DNA of 64,000 nt from NCBI GenBank assembly GCA_963721335.1, contig CAVRIV010000002.1:640765-704764 (forward strand), in the 5' to 3' direction. Both the position numbers and the translations under genes were made by a program. The DNA is from CAVXDY01 sp963721335 (GTDB lineage: Bacteria > Actinomycetota > Thermoleophilia > Miltoncostaeales > Miltoncostaeaceae). A model generated the notes under the pieces. It ran no database searches. It was not told where the DNA came from and saw only the letters and a program-made list of their open reading frames with translations. Below, in pieces: positions 8,604 to 17,218 of this stretch (within the stretch, counting starts at the first letter, position 1; each line of letters begins with the position of its first letter).

Positions 8604-9782
8604 GTGGGTGAGCTCGGGCAGGCCCGGCCGCCGCGGCTGCTGATCGTGTCGACCGTCTACAACATGATCCGCGACTTCCTGCTGCCGTACGCGGCCCACT
8701 ACCGGGATCTCGGATGGCAGGTCGACGCCCTCGCACAGCGCGACGACACCTACGACGAGTGCGCCGCGTCGTTCGACCGGGCGTGGGAGATCGGCTGGTC
8801 GCGCCACCCGGGCGAGTTGCGGAACATCCCCGGCCAGCTCCGTCAGGTCCGCCGTCTCGTGGAGGACGAGGGCTACGACCTCGTGCACGTCCACACGCCG
8901 ATCGCCGGGTTCCTCGCCCGCATGGCGCTCCGGGGCAGGCACCGCCCGCCGGGCACCTCGGTGCTCTACACCGCGCACGGCTTTCACTTCCGGCCCGGCG
9001 GCGGCCGGGCGGCGAACCTGGCCTTCCTGGGAGCCGAGAGGCTGGCGGGCCGCTGGACCGACCACCTGATCGTGATCAACCGCATCGACGAGGGCGCCGC
9101 CCTGCGGCATCACCTGGTGCCGCCCGACCGCGTCCACTACATGCCCGGCATCGGCATCGACACCGGCCGCTACGTGCCCGAGCACGTCTCGGCTGCCGAG
9201 GTCGCCGCGTTCCGGGCCGAGATCGGCCTCGGCGCCGGCGAACGCCTGTACCTGATGATCGCCGAGTTCACCTTCAACAAGCGCCATCGCGACGTGGTGC
9301 AGGCCTTCTCCAGGCTGGAGCGGCCGGGCGCGCACCTCGCGATCGCCGGGCGCGACGGCCCGGCCCTGGAGCCCACCCGCGAGCTCGTCGAGCGCCTGGG
9401 CCTTGGCGACCGCGTCCATTTCCTCGGGTTCCGCGACGACGTCCCCGTGATGATCCGGGCGTCGACCGGCGTGCTCCTCGTCTCGGGCCGCGAGGGGCTG
9501 CCCCGGAGCGTCCTGGAGTCGATGTGCCTCGCCAGGCCGGTGATCGGCACGCGCATCCGCGGCATCACGGAGCTGCTGGAGGGCGCCGGTGGGATCCTGG
9601 TCGAGGTGGGCGACGTCGCGGCGATCCGCCAGGCGGTGCGCCTGCTCGACGACGACCCCGTGCGAGCGCGGGCCCTCGGCGAGCTCGGCCGGCTCCACAG
9701 CCGGACCTTCGATCTGCGGGCCACCCTCGCCCTGCACGACGAGCTCTACGCGCTGGCCCTCGGCGCGCGGGTGCCCGCCTGA
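8604..9782 (+). CDS. Family 4 glycosyltransferase (GT-B fold)
   Basis: 392 residues from GTG 8604, the first usable start after the aminotransferase stop; the frame is open further upstream. The N-terminal acceptor half has VSTVYNMIRDF and HVHTPIAGFLAR. The C-terminal donor half has EFTFNKRHRD and the E(x7)E signature in SGREGLPRSVLESM, typical of GT4 retaining transferases. It resembles capsule and exopolysaccharide transferases of the type that act on lipid-linked sugars at the membrane. It is in a two-gene unit with the DegT-type aminotransferase. Donor and acceptor are unknown. Confidence 0.85.
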   Translation: MGELGQARPPRLLIVSTVYNMIRDFLLPYAAHYRDLGWQVDALAQRDDTYDECAASFDRAWEIGWSRHPGELRNIPGQLRQVRRLVEDEGYDLVHVHTPIAGFLARMALRGRHRPPGTSVLYTAHGFHFRPGGGRAANLAFLGAERLAGRWTDHLIVINRIDEGAALRHHLVPPDRVHYMPGIGIDTGRYVPEHVSAAEVAAFRAEIGLGAGERLYLMIAEFTFNKRHRDVVQAFSRLERPGAHLAIAGRDGPALEPTRELVERLGLGDRVHFLGFRDDVPVMIRASTGVLLVSGREGLPRSVLESMCLARPVIGTRIRGITELLEGAGGILVEVGDVAAIRQAVRLLDDDPVRARALGELGRLHSRTFDLRATLALHDELYALALGARVPA

Positions 9783-9815
9783 GCACGCCGGGCTCCGCCG
9801 CGGTGGCCGCCTCGC

Positions 9816-9821
9816 GATAAT
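9816..9821 (+). promoter_or_regulatory. -10 hexamer GATAAT, leaderless geometry
   Basis: GATAAT matches the TATAAT consensus at five of six positions and ends six bases before ATG 9828, so the predicted +1 coincides with the start codon. Confidence 0.5.
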
Positions 9822-9827
9822 CGCCCG

Positions 9828-11090
9828 ATGGTCCCGATCCCCGCCGTACTCCGCACGCCCGCCTTCCGGCGCGTGTGGCTGGCGAGCCTGGCCTCCAACG
9901 CCGGCTCCTGGCTCCAGGTGGTGGCCAGCGGCTGGCTGATCTTCCAGCTCACCGACAGCCCGGCGGCGGTGGGGGCCCTGGCCCTGGTGACCCGTGCGCC
10001 GGCGTTCGTGCTCTCCACCTACGGCGGGGAGCTGGCCGACCGGTTCGACCGGCGCTCCGTGGGCATGTGGACGTTCGCGCTCCAGGCCGTGGCGGCCGGA
10101 ACGCTCGCGCTGATCACGTTCGCGGGCGGGGCGAGCGTGGCCGCGATCTACGTGCTGACCTTCGCGGTCGGGGTGGGGTTCGCCCTGGGACTCCCCGCGA
10201 TGCTCGCCCTCATCCCGACGCTGGTGCCGCCCGCCCGGCTCTCGCAGGCGGTGAGCCTGAACGCCGCGGGGATCAACGTGGCGCGGCTCGCCGGGCCGGC
10301 CATCGGGGGCGGCGTGCTCGCGGTCTTCGGCGCCACGGCGTGCTTCGCCCTGAACGCCGTCTCGTTCCTCGCGCTGGTGTGGGTGCTCTGGCGCCTCGCC
10401 CCGCGCCCGCCCGTCGCCGGGCGCGTCCGCTCGAGCACCCGGCAGGCGCTCGACTACGCGCGGCGGGATCCGGCCATGCGGCGCCTGCTGCTCAGCGTCG
10501 GCCTGTTCACGGCCCTCGCCTCGCCGTTGCAGGAGCTCGCGCCGGTGGTGGCCGATCGCCTCGACGCCGGCCCCGAGGGCCTGGGGCTGCTGCTCGGGGC
10601 CATGGGCGGCGGCGCGCTCGCCGGGGCCTGGCTCCTGGAGCACCTGCACGGGCGCGGGCTGCCGCGCCACCGCGCCCTGCCGATCTCGATCATCGCGTTC
10701 TCGGGCGGGCTCGTGATCGTGGCGGTCACGCCGTGGCTGGCCCTGGGCCTCGTCGGCATGGCCTTCGCGGGTGCGTTCTGGATCTGGCAGTTCGCCGCCA
10801 CGAACACGGCGATCCAGCTGCGGGCGCCCGAGTCACTGCTCGGGCGGATGCTGGGCCTCTACCAGCTCGCCGTGATCGGGCCGATCGCCATCGGGTCGGC
10901 CGTGGCGGGCCTCGTGGCCCAGGCCGTGGGGATCCAGGCCACGCTCATGGGCTGCGCGGCGCTCCTCGCCCTGTGGGGCGTCTGGAGCCTGCGCAACGCC
11001 GTCGTGGAGATCGACGCCGGACGCTGGTCAGTCGAGGAAGGCGGCGATCGCGTCGAGCGTCCGGTCCGGGACCCGGCCCTCGACCTGTAG
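9828..11090 (+). CDS. Major facilitator superfamily transporter (EntS/MFS_3-like)
   Basis: 420 residues with about 12 hydrophobic helices. The start (LRTPAFRRVWLASLASNAGSW), the loop GGELADRFDRRSV between helices 2 and 3 (MFS motif A region) and the SQAVSLNAAGINVARLAGPA segment are typical of the MFS_3 group that includes enterobactin exporter EntS. The substrate is unknown; being next to polysaccharide genes is not enough to assign it. The last 63 bases overlap the 3' end of the convergent hydrolase gene, where the tail RVERPVRDPALDL is translated from sequence antisense to that gene. Confidence 0.85.
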   Translation: MVPIPAVLRTPAFRRVWLASLASNAGSWLQVVASGWLIFQLTDSPAAVGALALVTRAPAFVLSTYGGELADRFDRRSVGMWTFALQAVAAGTLALITFAGGASVAAIYVLTFAVGVGFALGLPAMLALIPTLVPPARLSQAVSLNAAGINVARLAGPAIGGGVLAVFGATACFALNAVSFLALVWVLWRLAPRPPVAGRVRSSTRQALDYARRDPAMRRLLLSVGLFTALASPLQELAPVVADRLDAGPEGLGLLLGAMGGGALAGAWLLEHLHGRGLPRHRALPISIIAFSGGLVIVAVTPWLALGLVGMAFAGAFWIWQFAATNTAIQLRAPESLLGRMLGLYQLAVIGPIAIGSAVAGLVAQAVGIQATLMGCAALLALWGVWSLRNAVVEIDAGRWSVEEGGDRVERPVRDPALDL

Positions 11091-11840
11091 GAAGTGGCCG
11101 GCGCCCGGGACCCGCAGGGTGCGGGTGGGCCGCCCGGCCCGCTCCCGGGCCCGGGCGATCCGCGTCATGTCCGACACCGGGACCGTGCGATCGGCGGTGC
11201 CGTGCACCAGGAGCGCCGGCTGGGGGGCCCGGACCGCGTCCGGCACGGGGTTGCGCCCCAGGGTGGCCGACGCCACCTCGGGGCCCACCAGCCGCGCCAG
11301 CAGCCGGGCCGCCGTGCCCGAGACCCGCGGCAGCAGCGCGAGGCGCCGCCCCGGAGCCGACAGGGTCACCACGCGCTGCACCGGCGCCGTGCGGGCGGCG
11401 CGCAGCGCCAGGTTGCCCCCCTGGCTGTGGCCCATCAGCGCGACGCGCGAGGAGTTGACCCCCGGCATCGCCACCAGCGCCCGCGCCACGGTGCCGGCGT
11501 CCGCCGCGAGTGGACGCGCGTCGAGCCAGGCGAGGTTCGGCCCCGTCGAGTCGCCGATGCCGCGCTTGTCGTAGCGCAGCACCGCGACGCCGCGGCGCGC
11601 GAGCCCGTCGGCGATCTGCCGGTACACCCCGCCGCCTCCGCCGCCCAGCGCGCCGTCGCGGTTCGTGGGGCCGAAGCCGCCGACCAGGGCGACCGCCGGG
11701 AAGGGTCCGCGACCGGGGGGGAGGTCGAGCGTGCCGGCGAGGGTCACGCCGCCGCCCGCGGGGATGCTCACCGCCCGCTCGGTGGGCGCCGCCGGGGCGC
11801 CGGCCAGGAGGACGAGGGCTGCGACGACGGAGGCGAGCAC
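11028..11840 (-). CDS. Secreted alpha/beta hydrolase
   Basis: 270 residues with an N-terminal signal-like segment (LASVVAALVLLAGAPAAP). The serine hydrolase triad is visible: Ser in GHSQGG, Asp in HGTADRTV and His in GAGHFLQ. The YDKRGIGDS motif marks the alpha/beta-hydrolase family related to dienelactone hydrolases and acyl esterases (BAAT/DLH type). The product is probably an extracytoplasmic esterase or peptidase; the substrate is unknown. The start GTG 11840 is one base off the leaderless position relative to a TACCCT hexamer on the minus strand (11848-11853). It converges on, and overlaps by 63 bases, the MFS transporter gene. Confidence 0.85.
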   Translation of the reverse strand: MLASVVAALVLLAGAPAAPTERAVSIPAGGGVTLAGTLDLPPGRGPFPAVALVGGFGPTNRDGALGGGGGGVYRQIADGLARRGVAVLRYDKRGIGDSTGPNLAWLDARPLAADAGTVARALVAMPGVNSSRVALMGHSQGGNLALRAARTAPVQRVVTLSAPGRRLALLPRVSGTAARLLARLVGPEVASATLGRNPVPDAVRAPQPALLVHGTADRTVPVSDMTRIARARERAGRPTRTLRVPGAGHFLQVEGRVPDRTLDAIAAFLD

Positions 11841-11847
11841 GAGATCC

Positions 11848-11853
11848 AGGGTA
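11848..11853 (-). promoter_or_regulatory. -10 hexamer TACCCT, near-leaderless geometry
   Basis: On the minus strand TACCCT is followed by seven bases and the GTG at 11840, giving a predicted +1 one base before the start codon. Confidence 0.4.
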
Positions 11854-11907
11854 ACCCGGGGCCTTTCGCGCCTGCCCTACCCTCCCGGTTAACTCCGGGG
11901 TCTCGGC

Positions 11908-11913
11908 TATCCT
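11908..11913 (+). promoter_or_regulatory. -10 hexamer TATCCT, leaderless geometry
   Basis: TATCCT ends six bases before GTG 11920, so the predicted +1 is the start codon. It would drive the operon 11920-17208 and supports GTG as the true start. Confidence 0.5.
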
Positions 11914-11919
11914 GCCCCG

Positions 11920-13023
11920 GTGGACGAGGTCCAGCTCGCCGAGCGGCTGATCGCCTACGACACCTCCCGCCGTTCCGGCATCGCCCTGGCCACCGACTTC
12001 GTCGCGGGCTGGCTGGAGGCTCGTGGGGCGGCGGTCGAGCGCGTCGAGACCGGCGGCCGGCGGTGCCTGGTGGCCCGGGTCGGCTCCGGCCCCGTCCGGC
12101 TCATCTTCAACGGTCATCTCGACGTGGTGCCGGGCCATCCCGAGCAGTTCCAGCCCCGCATCGACGGCGGGCGGCTCCTCGGCCGCGGCGCCTACGACAT
12201 GAAGGCGGCCCTCGCGGCGATGATGCTCGCCACGACGGACCTCCTGGGCTCGCTCGCGGGCGCTCAGGTCGAGCTGATCGTGGTGCCCGACGAGGAACGG
12301 GCCGAGCCGGGGGAGAACTGTACCCAGATGCTGGTGCGCGACGGATTGAGGGCCGACTTCGTGGTGTGCGGTGAGCCGACCGACATGCGGGTGGGCGTGC
12401 AGGCCAAGGGGGTGCTGCTGGTGCGCCTGGAGGTGCCGGGCACGGCCGCCCACGGGTCCACGCCATGGCTGGGCGACAACGCCGTCCTCCGGGCGGTGGA
12501 CATCTTCCGGCGCATCCAGACGCTGCCCTTCGCCGGTGAGTCGGCGCCCCTCTTCGAGCGCCCCTCGATCAACCTCGGCCGCATCCAGGGCGGCGACGCC
12601 GTGAACAAGGTCCCGGACTCCTGCCGGATGGACGTCAACCTGCGCTACCTGCCCGGCCAGGACCCCGACGAGGTGCTGCGCCAGGTGCGCTCGCTCGACC
12701 CGCGCGCGACGGTGGACGTGCTGCTGGAGCGGCCTCCGGCCGACGTGTCGCCCGACCATCCCATGGTGCTGATGCTGCTGGCGGCGGCGAGCCGCCACGA
12801 GCCCTCGGCCACCTCGGTGGGGCGCGACGGGGCATCGGACGCCGTGGCCTTCCTCGAGGTGGGGGTGCCCGCCGTCGAGTTCGGGCCCCGCGGCGGCGGC
12901 CACCACGGGCCCGAGGAGTTCGTGGAGATCGACAGCCTGCCGCGCTACCGTCGCGCGCTGGTCGAGTTCGCCCACCGCGCGGCGCAGCAGGCCGCTCCCG
13001 CCGCGCCGGGAGAGGCGGCGTGA
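11920..13023 (+). CDS. M20-family metallopeptidase/deacylase (ArgE/DapE-like)
   Basis: 367 residues. The di-zinc M20 signature is complete: NGHLDVVPG (metal His and the adjacent Asp), GRGAYDMKAALAA (bridging Asp), PDEERAEPGEN (catalytic and metal Glu) and a C-terminal GGGHHGPEE (metal His). A dimerisation domain with AAHGSTPW occupies the middle. The family removes acyl groups from amino acids (succinyl-diaminopimelate, acetylornithine) or cleaves dipeptides; sequence alone does not pick one. It begins an operon whose next genes build surface glycopolymer, and its stop overlaps the LCP gene by four bases. Confidence 0.85.
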   Translation: MDEVQLAERLIAYDTSRRSGIALATDFVAGWLEARGAAVERVETGGRRCLVARVGSGPVRLIFNGHLDVVPGHPEQFQPRIDGGRLLGRGAYDMKAALAAMMLATTDLLGSLAGAQVELIVVPDEERAEPGENCTQMLVRDGLRADFVVCGEPTDMRVGVQAKGVLLVRLEVPGTAAHGSTPWLGDNAVLRAVDIFRRIQTLPFAGESAPLFERPSINLGRIQGGDAVNKVPDSCRMDVNLRYLPGQDPDEVLRQVRSLDPRATVDVLLERPPADVSPDHPMVLMLLAAASRHEPSATSVGRDGASDAVAFLEVGVPAVEFGPRGGGHHGPEEFVEIDSLPRYRRALVEFAHRAAQQAAPAAPGEAA

Positions 13024-14855
13024 GCCCACCTCCTCGCGACGAGCCCCCGCACCGGAAGGCGCGCTACTGGCGCGTTCACCGCCCTCGCAGCCGCCTGTGG
13101 CTCGCGATCTTCGGGTGGACGCTCTGGGGGCTCATCGGGCTCGCGGTCGCCGTGGCGGTGGGCGGCTACATCGCGCTCGACGACACGCTGGAGGCGGCCG
13201 CGCCCAACACGCCCGAGGCACGGGCCGCGCGCGCGGCCACGAGGCCCGCGCTGCCCGGCCAGCCCAAGAACATCCTCCTGATCGGCTCGGACGTGAGGCC
13301 CGACGAGGGCGGTCCGGGCCGGAGCGACACCCTGATCCTCGTCCGCATGGACAGCCGCCGCGGCTTCATCTCGATGCTCTCCTTCCCGCGCGACCTCTAC
13401 GTGCCGATCGACGGGGGGTTCCCCGACAAGATCAACGCGGCGTACAGCCGTGGCACGGACGTGGCCATCCGGACCGTCGAGCAGCTCACCGGCGAGCCCG
13501 TGAACTACTACGTCGACATCAACTTCACGGGCTTCGCCGAGCTCGTGAACGAGCTCGGGGGGGTCTACATCGACGTCGACCGCCGCTACTACAACCCGGA
13601 GGGCACCGGATACGCCCCGATCGACCTCCAGCCCGGGTATCAGCGGCTCAACGGCAACGACGCGCTCGACTACGTGCGCTACCGCCACACCGACTCCACC
13701 TACGCGCGCGACGCGCGCCAGCAGATGTTCCTCGCCGAGCTGAAGCGCCAGACGAAGGACATCGGCAGCGTCGCGAGCCTGCCGCGCCTGAAGAGGCTCT
13801 TCGGCAAGGACATCCAGATGGACATCACCAATCCGCGGACGTTCCTGTCGCTGCTCGAGCTCGCCCTCGTGACCCCGAAGGACAAGATCGCGAAGGTGAA
13901 GATCCAGGGCACGGACGACATGACCTCGGCGGGGGCCTCGATCCAGACCGCCTCCGAGGCCACGATCGACGAGGCCGTGGCCGAGTGGAAGGACCCGAGC
14001 TTCGAGAACGACACCAGCCCGGGCGGCCGGGCGCGCAAGCCGTCCGAGGTTGACGTGACGGTGCTCAACGGCAGCGGCCGGGTCCTCGCCGCCGAGGACG
14101 TCGCCGAGGCCCTCTCCGAGAAGGGCTATCGCGCCCGGGTGGGCGGGAACGCCGAGAGCTTCGACTTCACCTCGAGTGCCGTCTACTACGCGTCGGCCTA
14201 CCGCGACGCGGCCAAGAAGATCCAGGCGCTCCTCGGCCCGTCGGCGTCGAGTGCGCCGCTGGAGCCCCATCAGGCCCGCGGCAACGAGGTCGTGGTCGTC
14301 ACCGGCACCGACTTCACCGGGACGCTCGCGACCCCGCCGAAGGCCGAGGAGCGCCCGGCGGCGAGCACGGTGGACACGACGAGCCTCGTGGACGGCGTCC
14401 GCCGCGCGCAGCGCGCGTTGGGCTTCCGGATGATGGTGCCGATGAAGGTGGCGAGCGGCTCGCGCCTTCGGATCCTGCGCGCCTACCGGGTCAACGTGGG
14501 CTCCGGCGACGGCGGTCCGCCGGCCGTGAAGATGGTCTTCGAGACCGGCTACCACAAGTACTGGGGCATCACGATGACGACCATGAAGAACCCCCCGATC
14601 GTGGGGGGGGAAACCGGCTCGTACGAGTCGGGTGGCCGCGAGTACCTGACGTACTATGACGGCCGGAACCTGCAGCGTCTCGCTTTCCGAAAGGGCAACG
14701 TGACGTTCTGGATCTCGAACACCCTTGAAAACGACCTCAGCGCCAAGACGATCGAGGAGATCGCGAAGTCGATGCGTCCCGTGAACCGCGCCAAGCTGCC
14801 CAAGGGCCGCACCGACACCCCCATCGACGTGGAGTTCGAGGGCTCCACGCCGTGA
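13020..14855 (+). CDS. LytR-CpsA-Psr (LCP) cell wall ligase with extra C-terminal domain
   Basis: 611 residues from a GTG that overlaps the upstream stop. A cytoplasmic basic N-terminus and one membrane helix (about 27-55) are followed by the extracellular LCP domain (about 80-250): NILLIGSD, RSDTLILVRMD, SFPRDLYVPI and DYVRYRHTDS, with the Asp/Arg residues that bind the pyrophosphate of polyprenyl-linked glycans. A LytR_C domain (VTVLNGSG, about 343-430) follows. The remaining 160 residues form an additional domain ending in TYYDGRNLQRLAFRKGN and a final KTIEEIAKSM helix. LCP enzymes transfer glycopolymers from undecaprenyl carriers to peptidoglycan, which suits its neighbours for UDP-glucuronate and nucleotide-sugar synthesis. 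Confidence 0.88.
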   Translation: MSPPPRDEPPHRKARYWRVHRPRSRLWLAIFGWTLWGLIGLAVAVAVGGYIALDDTLEAAAPNTPEARAARAATRPALPGQPKNILLIGSDVRPDEGGPGRSDTLILVRMDSRRGFISMLSFPRDLYVPIDGGFPDKINAAYSRGTDVAIRTVEQLTGEPVNYYVDINFTGFAELVNELGGVYIDVDRRYYNPEGTGYAPIDLQPGYQRLNGNDALDYVRYRHTDSTYARDARQQMFLAELKRQTKDIGSVASLPRLKRLFGKDIQMDITNPRTFLSLLELALVTPKDKIAKVKIQGTDDMTSAGASIQTASEATIDEAVAEWKDPSFENDTSPGGRARKPSEVDVTVLNGSGRVLAAEDVAEALSEKGYRARVGGNAESFDFTSSAVYYASAYRDAAKKIQALLGPSASSAPLEPHQARGNEVVVVTGTDFTGTLATPPKAEERPAASTVDTTSLVDGVRRAQRALGFRMMVPMKVASGSRLRILRAYRVNVGSGDGGPPAVKMVFETGYHKYWGITMTTMKNPPIVGGETGSYESGGREYLTYYDGRNLQRLAFRKGNVTFWISNTLENDLSAKTIEEIAKSMRPVNRAKLPKGRTDTPIDVEFEGSTP

Positions 14856-16171
14856 GCTCGCGAGTCGGAGTGATCGGGGCCGGCTACGTCGGCCTGGTGA
14901 CCGGTGTCTGCCTGGCCTCGATGGGGCACCGGGTGACCCTGCGCGACATCGACGAGCTCAAGGTCGCCGCGCTCAACGACGGAGTGGTGCCGATCTACGA
15001 GCCCGGGGTCGCCGAGCTGATGGCGGAGCACCGCGAGCGGCTCGTCTACACGCTGTCGCTCGAGGAGATGCTGGAGTCCTCGGAGGTCGTCTTCATCGCG
15101 GTCGACACGCCCCCGACCTACTCCGGCGACGCGGACCTGTCGCGGGTGATGGCGGTCGTGGCGGAGCTCGAGAAGGTGGGCGCCGACGCGCGCCACGTGC
15201 TGGTGATGAAGAGCACCGTGCCCGTGGGCACGGGCGAGCGGGTGCGGGCCGAGCTCGACGCCCGCGGGCTCTCCGCGGTGGGCTACTGCTCCAACCCCGA
15301 GTTCCTGAAGGAGGGCGCCGCGGTGCCCGACTTCCTGCACCCGGACCGGGTGGTGATCGGCGACTTCGACCCCCGTCACGGCGATCTGGTCGCGGAGCTC
15401 TACCGGCCCCTGGGCGCCCCGATCGTGCGCACCACCGTCCCCTCGGCGGAGATGGTCAAGTACGCGTCCAACGCCTTCCTCGCCACGAAGATCAGCTTCA
15501 TCAACGAGATCGCCAACGTCTGCGAGGAGGTGGGCGCGGACGTGTCGGTGGTCGCCCACGGGATGGGGCTCGACCCGCGCATCGGCCCCTCCTTCCTGCG
15601 GGCCGGCATCGGCTTCGGCGGCAGCTGCTTCCCCAAGGACGTCTCGGCCCTCAAGCAGCTCGCCGGGAACTCGGGCTACCACTTCCAGCTCCTCACCTCG
15701 GTCATCGAGGTCAACGAGCTGCAGAAGCGGCGCGTGATCGGCAAGCTCAAGAAGCACCTCGGGTCGCTCGAGGGGCGCCGGGTGGCGCTTCTGGGCCTGG
15801 CGTTCAAGCCCGAGACCGACGACATGCGCGAGGCCTCCAGCCTGGTGCTGGCCGCGCGGCTGCTGGCGGAGGGCGCCGAGGTCTGCGCCTACGACCCCGT
15901 GGTCCAGGCGGCCGACCGCCTGCACGGCGTGGAGATGTGCGGGAGCGCCGAGGAGGCCATGGCCGACGCCGACGCCGCGGTGGTCGTGACGGAGTGGGAC
16001 GTGATCGTCAACCTCGACTGGGCGGCGGCGGCGCCGACCATGCGCACCCCCCTGGTCATCGACGGCCGCAACGTCCTCGATCCGGAGGTCATGACGGCGC
16101 TCGGATACACGTTCGAGGGCATCGGACGCGTCCCGGCTCCGGCCGCTCACCCCCAGCGGGTCATCGGCTGA
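14852..16171 (+). CDS. ugd: UDP-glucose 6-dehydrogenase
   Basis: 439 residues. It oxidises UDP-glucose twice with NAD+ to UDP-glucuronate. The N-terminal Rossmann motif GAGYVGLVTG, the catalytic Lys region (KSTVPVGTG; NPEFLKEGAA), the active-site Cys in GFGGSCFPKD and the C-terminal UDP-binding domain beginning GLAFKPETDDMREA are all present. Length is normal. It overlaps the LCP gene by four bases and the nucleotidyltransferase gene by one, so the three are made together. UDP-glucuronate probably feeds an acidic wall or capsule polymer (inference). Confidence 0.95.
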   Translation: MSSRVGVIGAGYVGLVTGVCLASMGHRVTLRDIDELKVAALNDGVVPIYEPGVAELMAEHRERLVYTLSLEEMLESSEVVFIAVDTPPTYSGDADLSRVMAVVAELEKVGADARHVLVMKSTVPVGTGERVRAELDARGLSAVGYCSNPEFLKEGAAVPDFLHPDRVVIGDFDPRHGDLVAELYRPLGAPIVRTTVPSAEMVKYASNAFLATKISFINEIANVCEEVGADVSVVAHGMGLDPRIGPSFLRAGIGFGGSCFPKDVSALKQLAGNSGYHFQLLTSVIEVNELQKRRVIGKLKKHLGSLEGRRVALLGLAFKPETDDMREASSLVLAARLLAEGAEVCAYDPVVQAADRLHGVEMCGSAEEAMADADAAVVVTEWDVIVNLDWAAAAPTMRTPLVIDGRNVLDPEVMTALGYTFEGIGRVPAPAAHPQRVIG

Positions 16172-17208
16172 TGCAGGCCGTCATCCTCGTGGGCGGGGAG
16201 GGGCGAAGGTTGCGCCCGCTCACCGACACGCGGCCGAAGCCGATGATGCCGCTGGTGGACCGCCCCTTCGTGGAGCACCAGCTCGACCACCTGCGCCGGC
16301 ACGGCATCACGGACGTCGTGTTCTCGTGCGGGTACCGCCCGGACGCCCTCGAGGCGTACTTCGGGGACGGCTCGGCCATGGGCATGCGCGTGCGCTACGT
16401 GGTGGACCCCGAGCCGCTCGGCACCGCCGGGGCCATCAAGAACGCCGAGGCGATGCTCGACGGCGAGGCCGTCTTCGTCCTGAACGGGGACATCCTCACC
16501 GACCTCGACCTGGGGGCGATGATCGCGCGTCACCACGAGACCGGCGCGGTGGGCACGCTGGCCCTGACCCCGGTGGAGGATCCGAGCGCGTTCGGCCTGG
16601 TGCGGCTGCACGACGACTCCTCCGTGGAGGCCTTCGTCGAGAAGCCGAGCCGCGATGAGCTGCGTCCCGGCGAGCCCTTCCGCATCAACGCCGGCACCTA
16701 CCTCCTGGAGCCGTCCGCGGTGGAGTCCATCCCCGCCGGCCGGGCCTGCTCCATCGAGCGCGAGGTCTTCCCGCAGCTCGCCGCGGGCGGGCGCCTGTTC
16801 GGCTTCCCGAGCGCCGCCTACTGGCGCGACATCGGGACCCCCGCCTCGTACCTGGCGGCGCACCACGACGTGCTCTCGGGCGCGGTGCTCACCGAGTCGC
16901 CCAGCGGGGCGGCCTACCTCGGCCCCGGGGCGCGCATCGGCTCGGGCGCCTCGGTCGACCCGCTCTCCAGCCTCGGCCCCGGCGCCGACGTGGGGTCGTC
17001 GGCGACGGTCGCGGGCAGCGTCGTCGGAGAGGAGGCCCTCATCGGCGACGGCGCCGCCCTGATCGACGCCATCCTGGGCGCCGGAGTGAGGGTGGGCGCG
17101 GGCGCGCGCATCGGCGAGGGCGCGGTGGTGGGGGACGGCGCCCGCATCGCCGCCGGCGTCAGGGTGGACGGCTCGGAGCCGATCCCCACCGGCGCGAGCG
17201 TCGGGTAG
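16171..17208 (+). CDS. Mannose-1-phosphate guanylyltransferase-like nucleotidyltransferase
   Basis: 345 residues from ATG 16171 (TGATG overlap with ugd). The nucleotidyltransferase signature VGGEGRRLRPLT..RPKPMMPL lies at the N-terminus, NGDIL carries the metal-binding Asp and VEKPSRDEL binds the sugar phosphate. The last 80 residues are hexapeptide repeats forming a left-handed beta-helix (GARIGSGA, AVVGDGARI). The closest group by pattern is GDP-mannose pyrophosphorylase of the ManC/MPG1 type, and a phosphomannose isomerase gene follows. Glucose-1-phosphate thymidylyl- or uridylyltransferase cannot be excluded. The stop codon TAG also forms the start of a TAGCCT hexamer in front of the next gene. 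Confidence 0.82.
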   Translation: MQAVILVGGEGRRLRPLTDTRPKPMMPLVDRPFVEHQLDHLRRHGITDVVFSCGYRPDALEAYFGDGSAMGMRVRYVVDPEPLGTAGAIKNAEAMLDGEAVFVLNGDILTDLDLGAMIARHHETGAVGTLALTPVEDPSAFGLVRLHDDSSVEAFVEKPSRDELRPGEPFRINAGTYLLEPSAVESIPAGRACSIEREVFPQLAAGGRLFGFPSAAYWRDIGTPASYLAAHHDVLSGAVLTESPSGAAYLGPGARIGSGASVDPLSSLGPGADVGSSATVAGSVVGEEALIGDGAALIDAILGAGVRVGAGARIGEGAVVGDGARIAAGVRVDGSEPIPTGASVG

Positions 17209-17211
17209 CCT
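17206..17211 (+). promoter_or_regulatory. -10 hexamer TAGCCT, near-leaderless geometry
   Basis: TAGCCT ends seven bases before GTG 17219 and incorporates the stop codon of the preceding gene; the predicted +1 is one base before the start codon. Confidence 0.35.
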
Positions 17212-17218
17212 GCCGCTC

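Noticed and set aside
15937..16170. Upstream extension of the nucleotidyltransferase
   Set aside because: It is an out-of-frame reading of ugd; ATG 16171 starts the conserved VILVGGEGRRLRPL motif two residues later.
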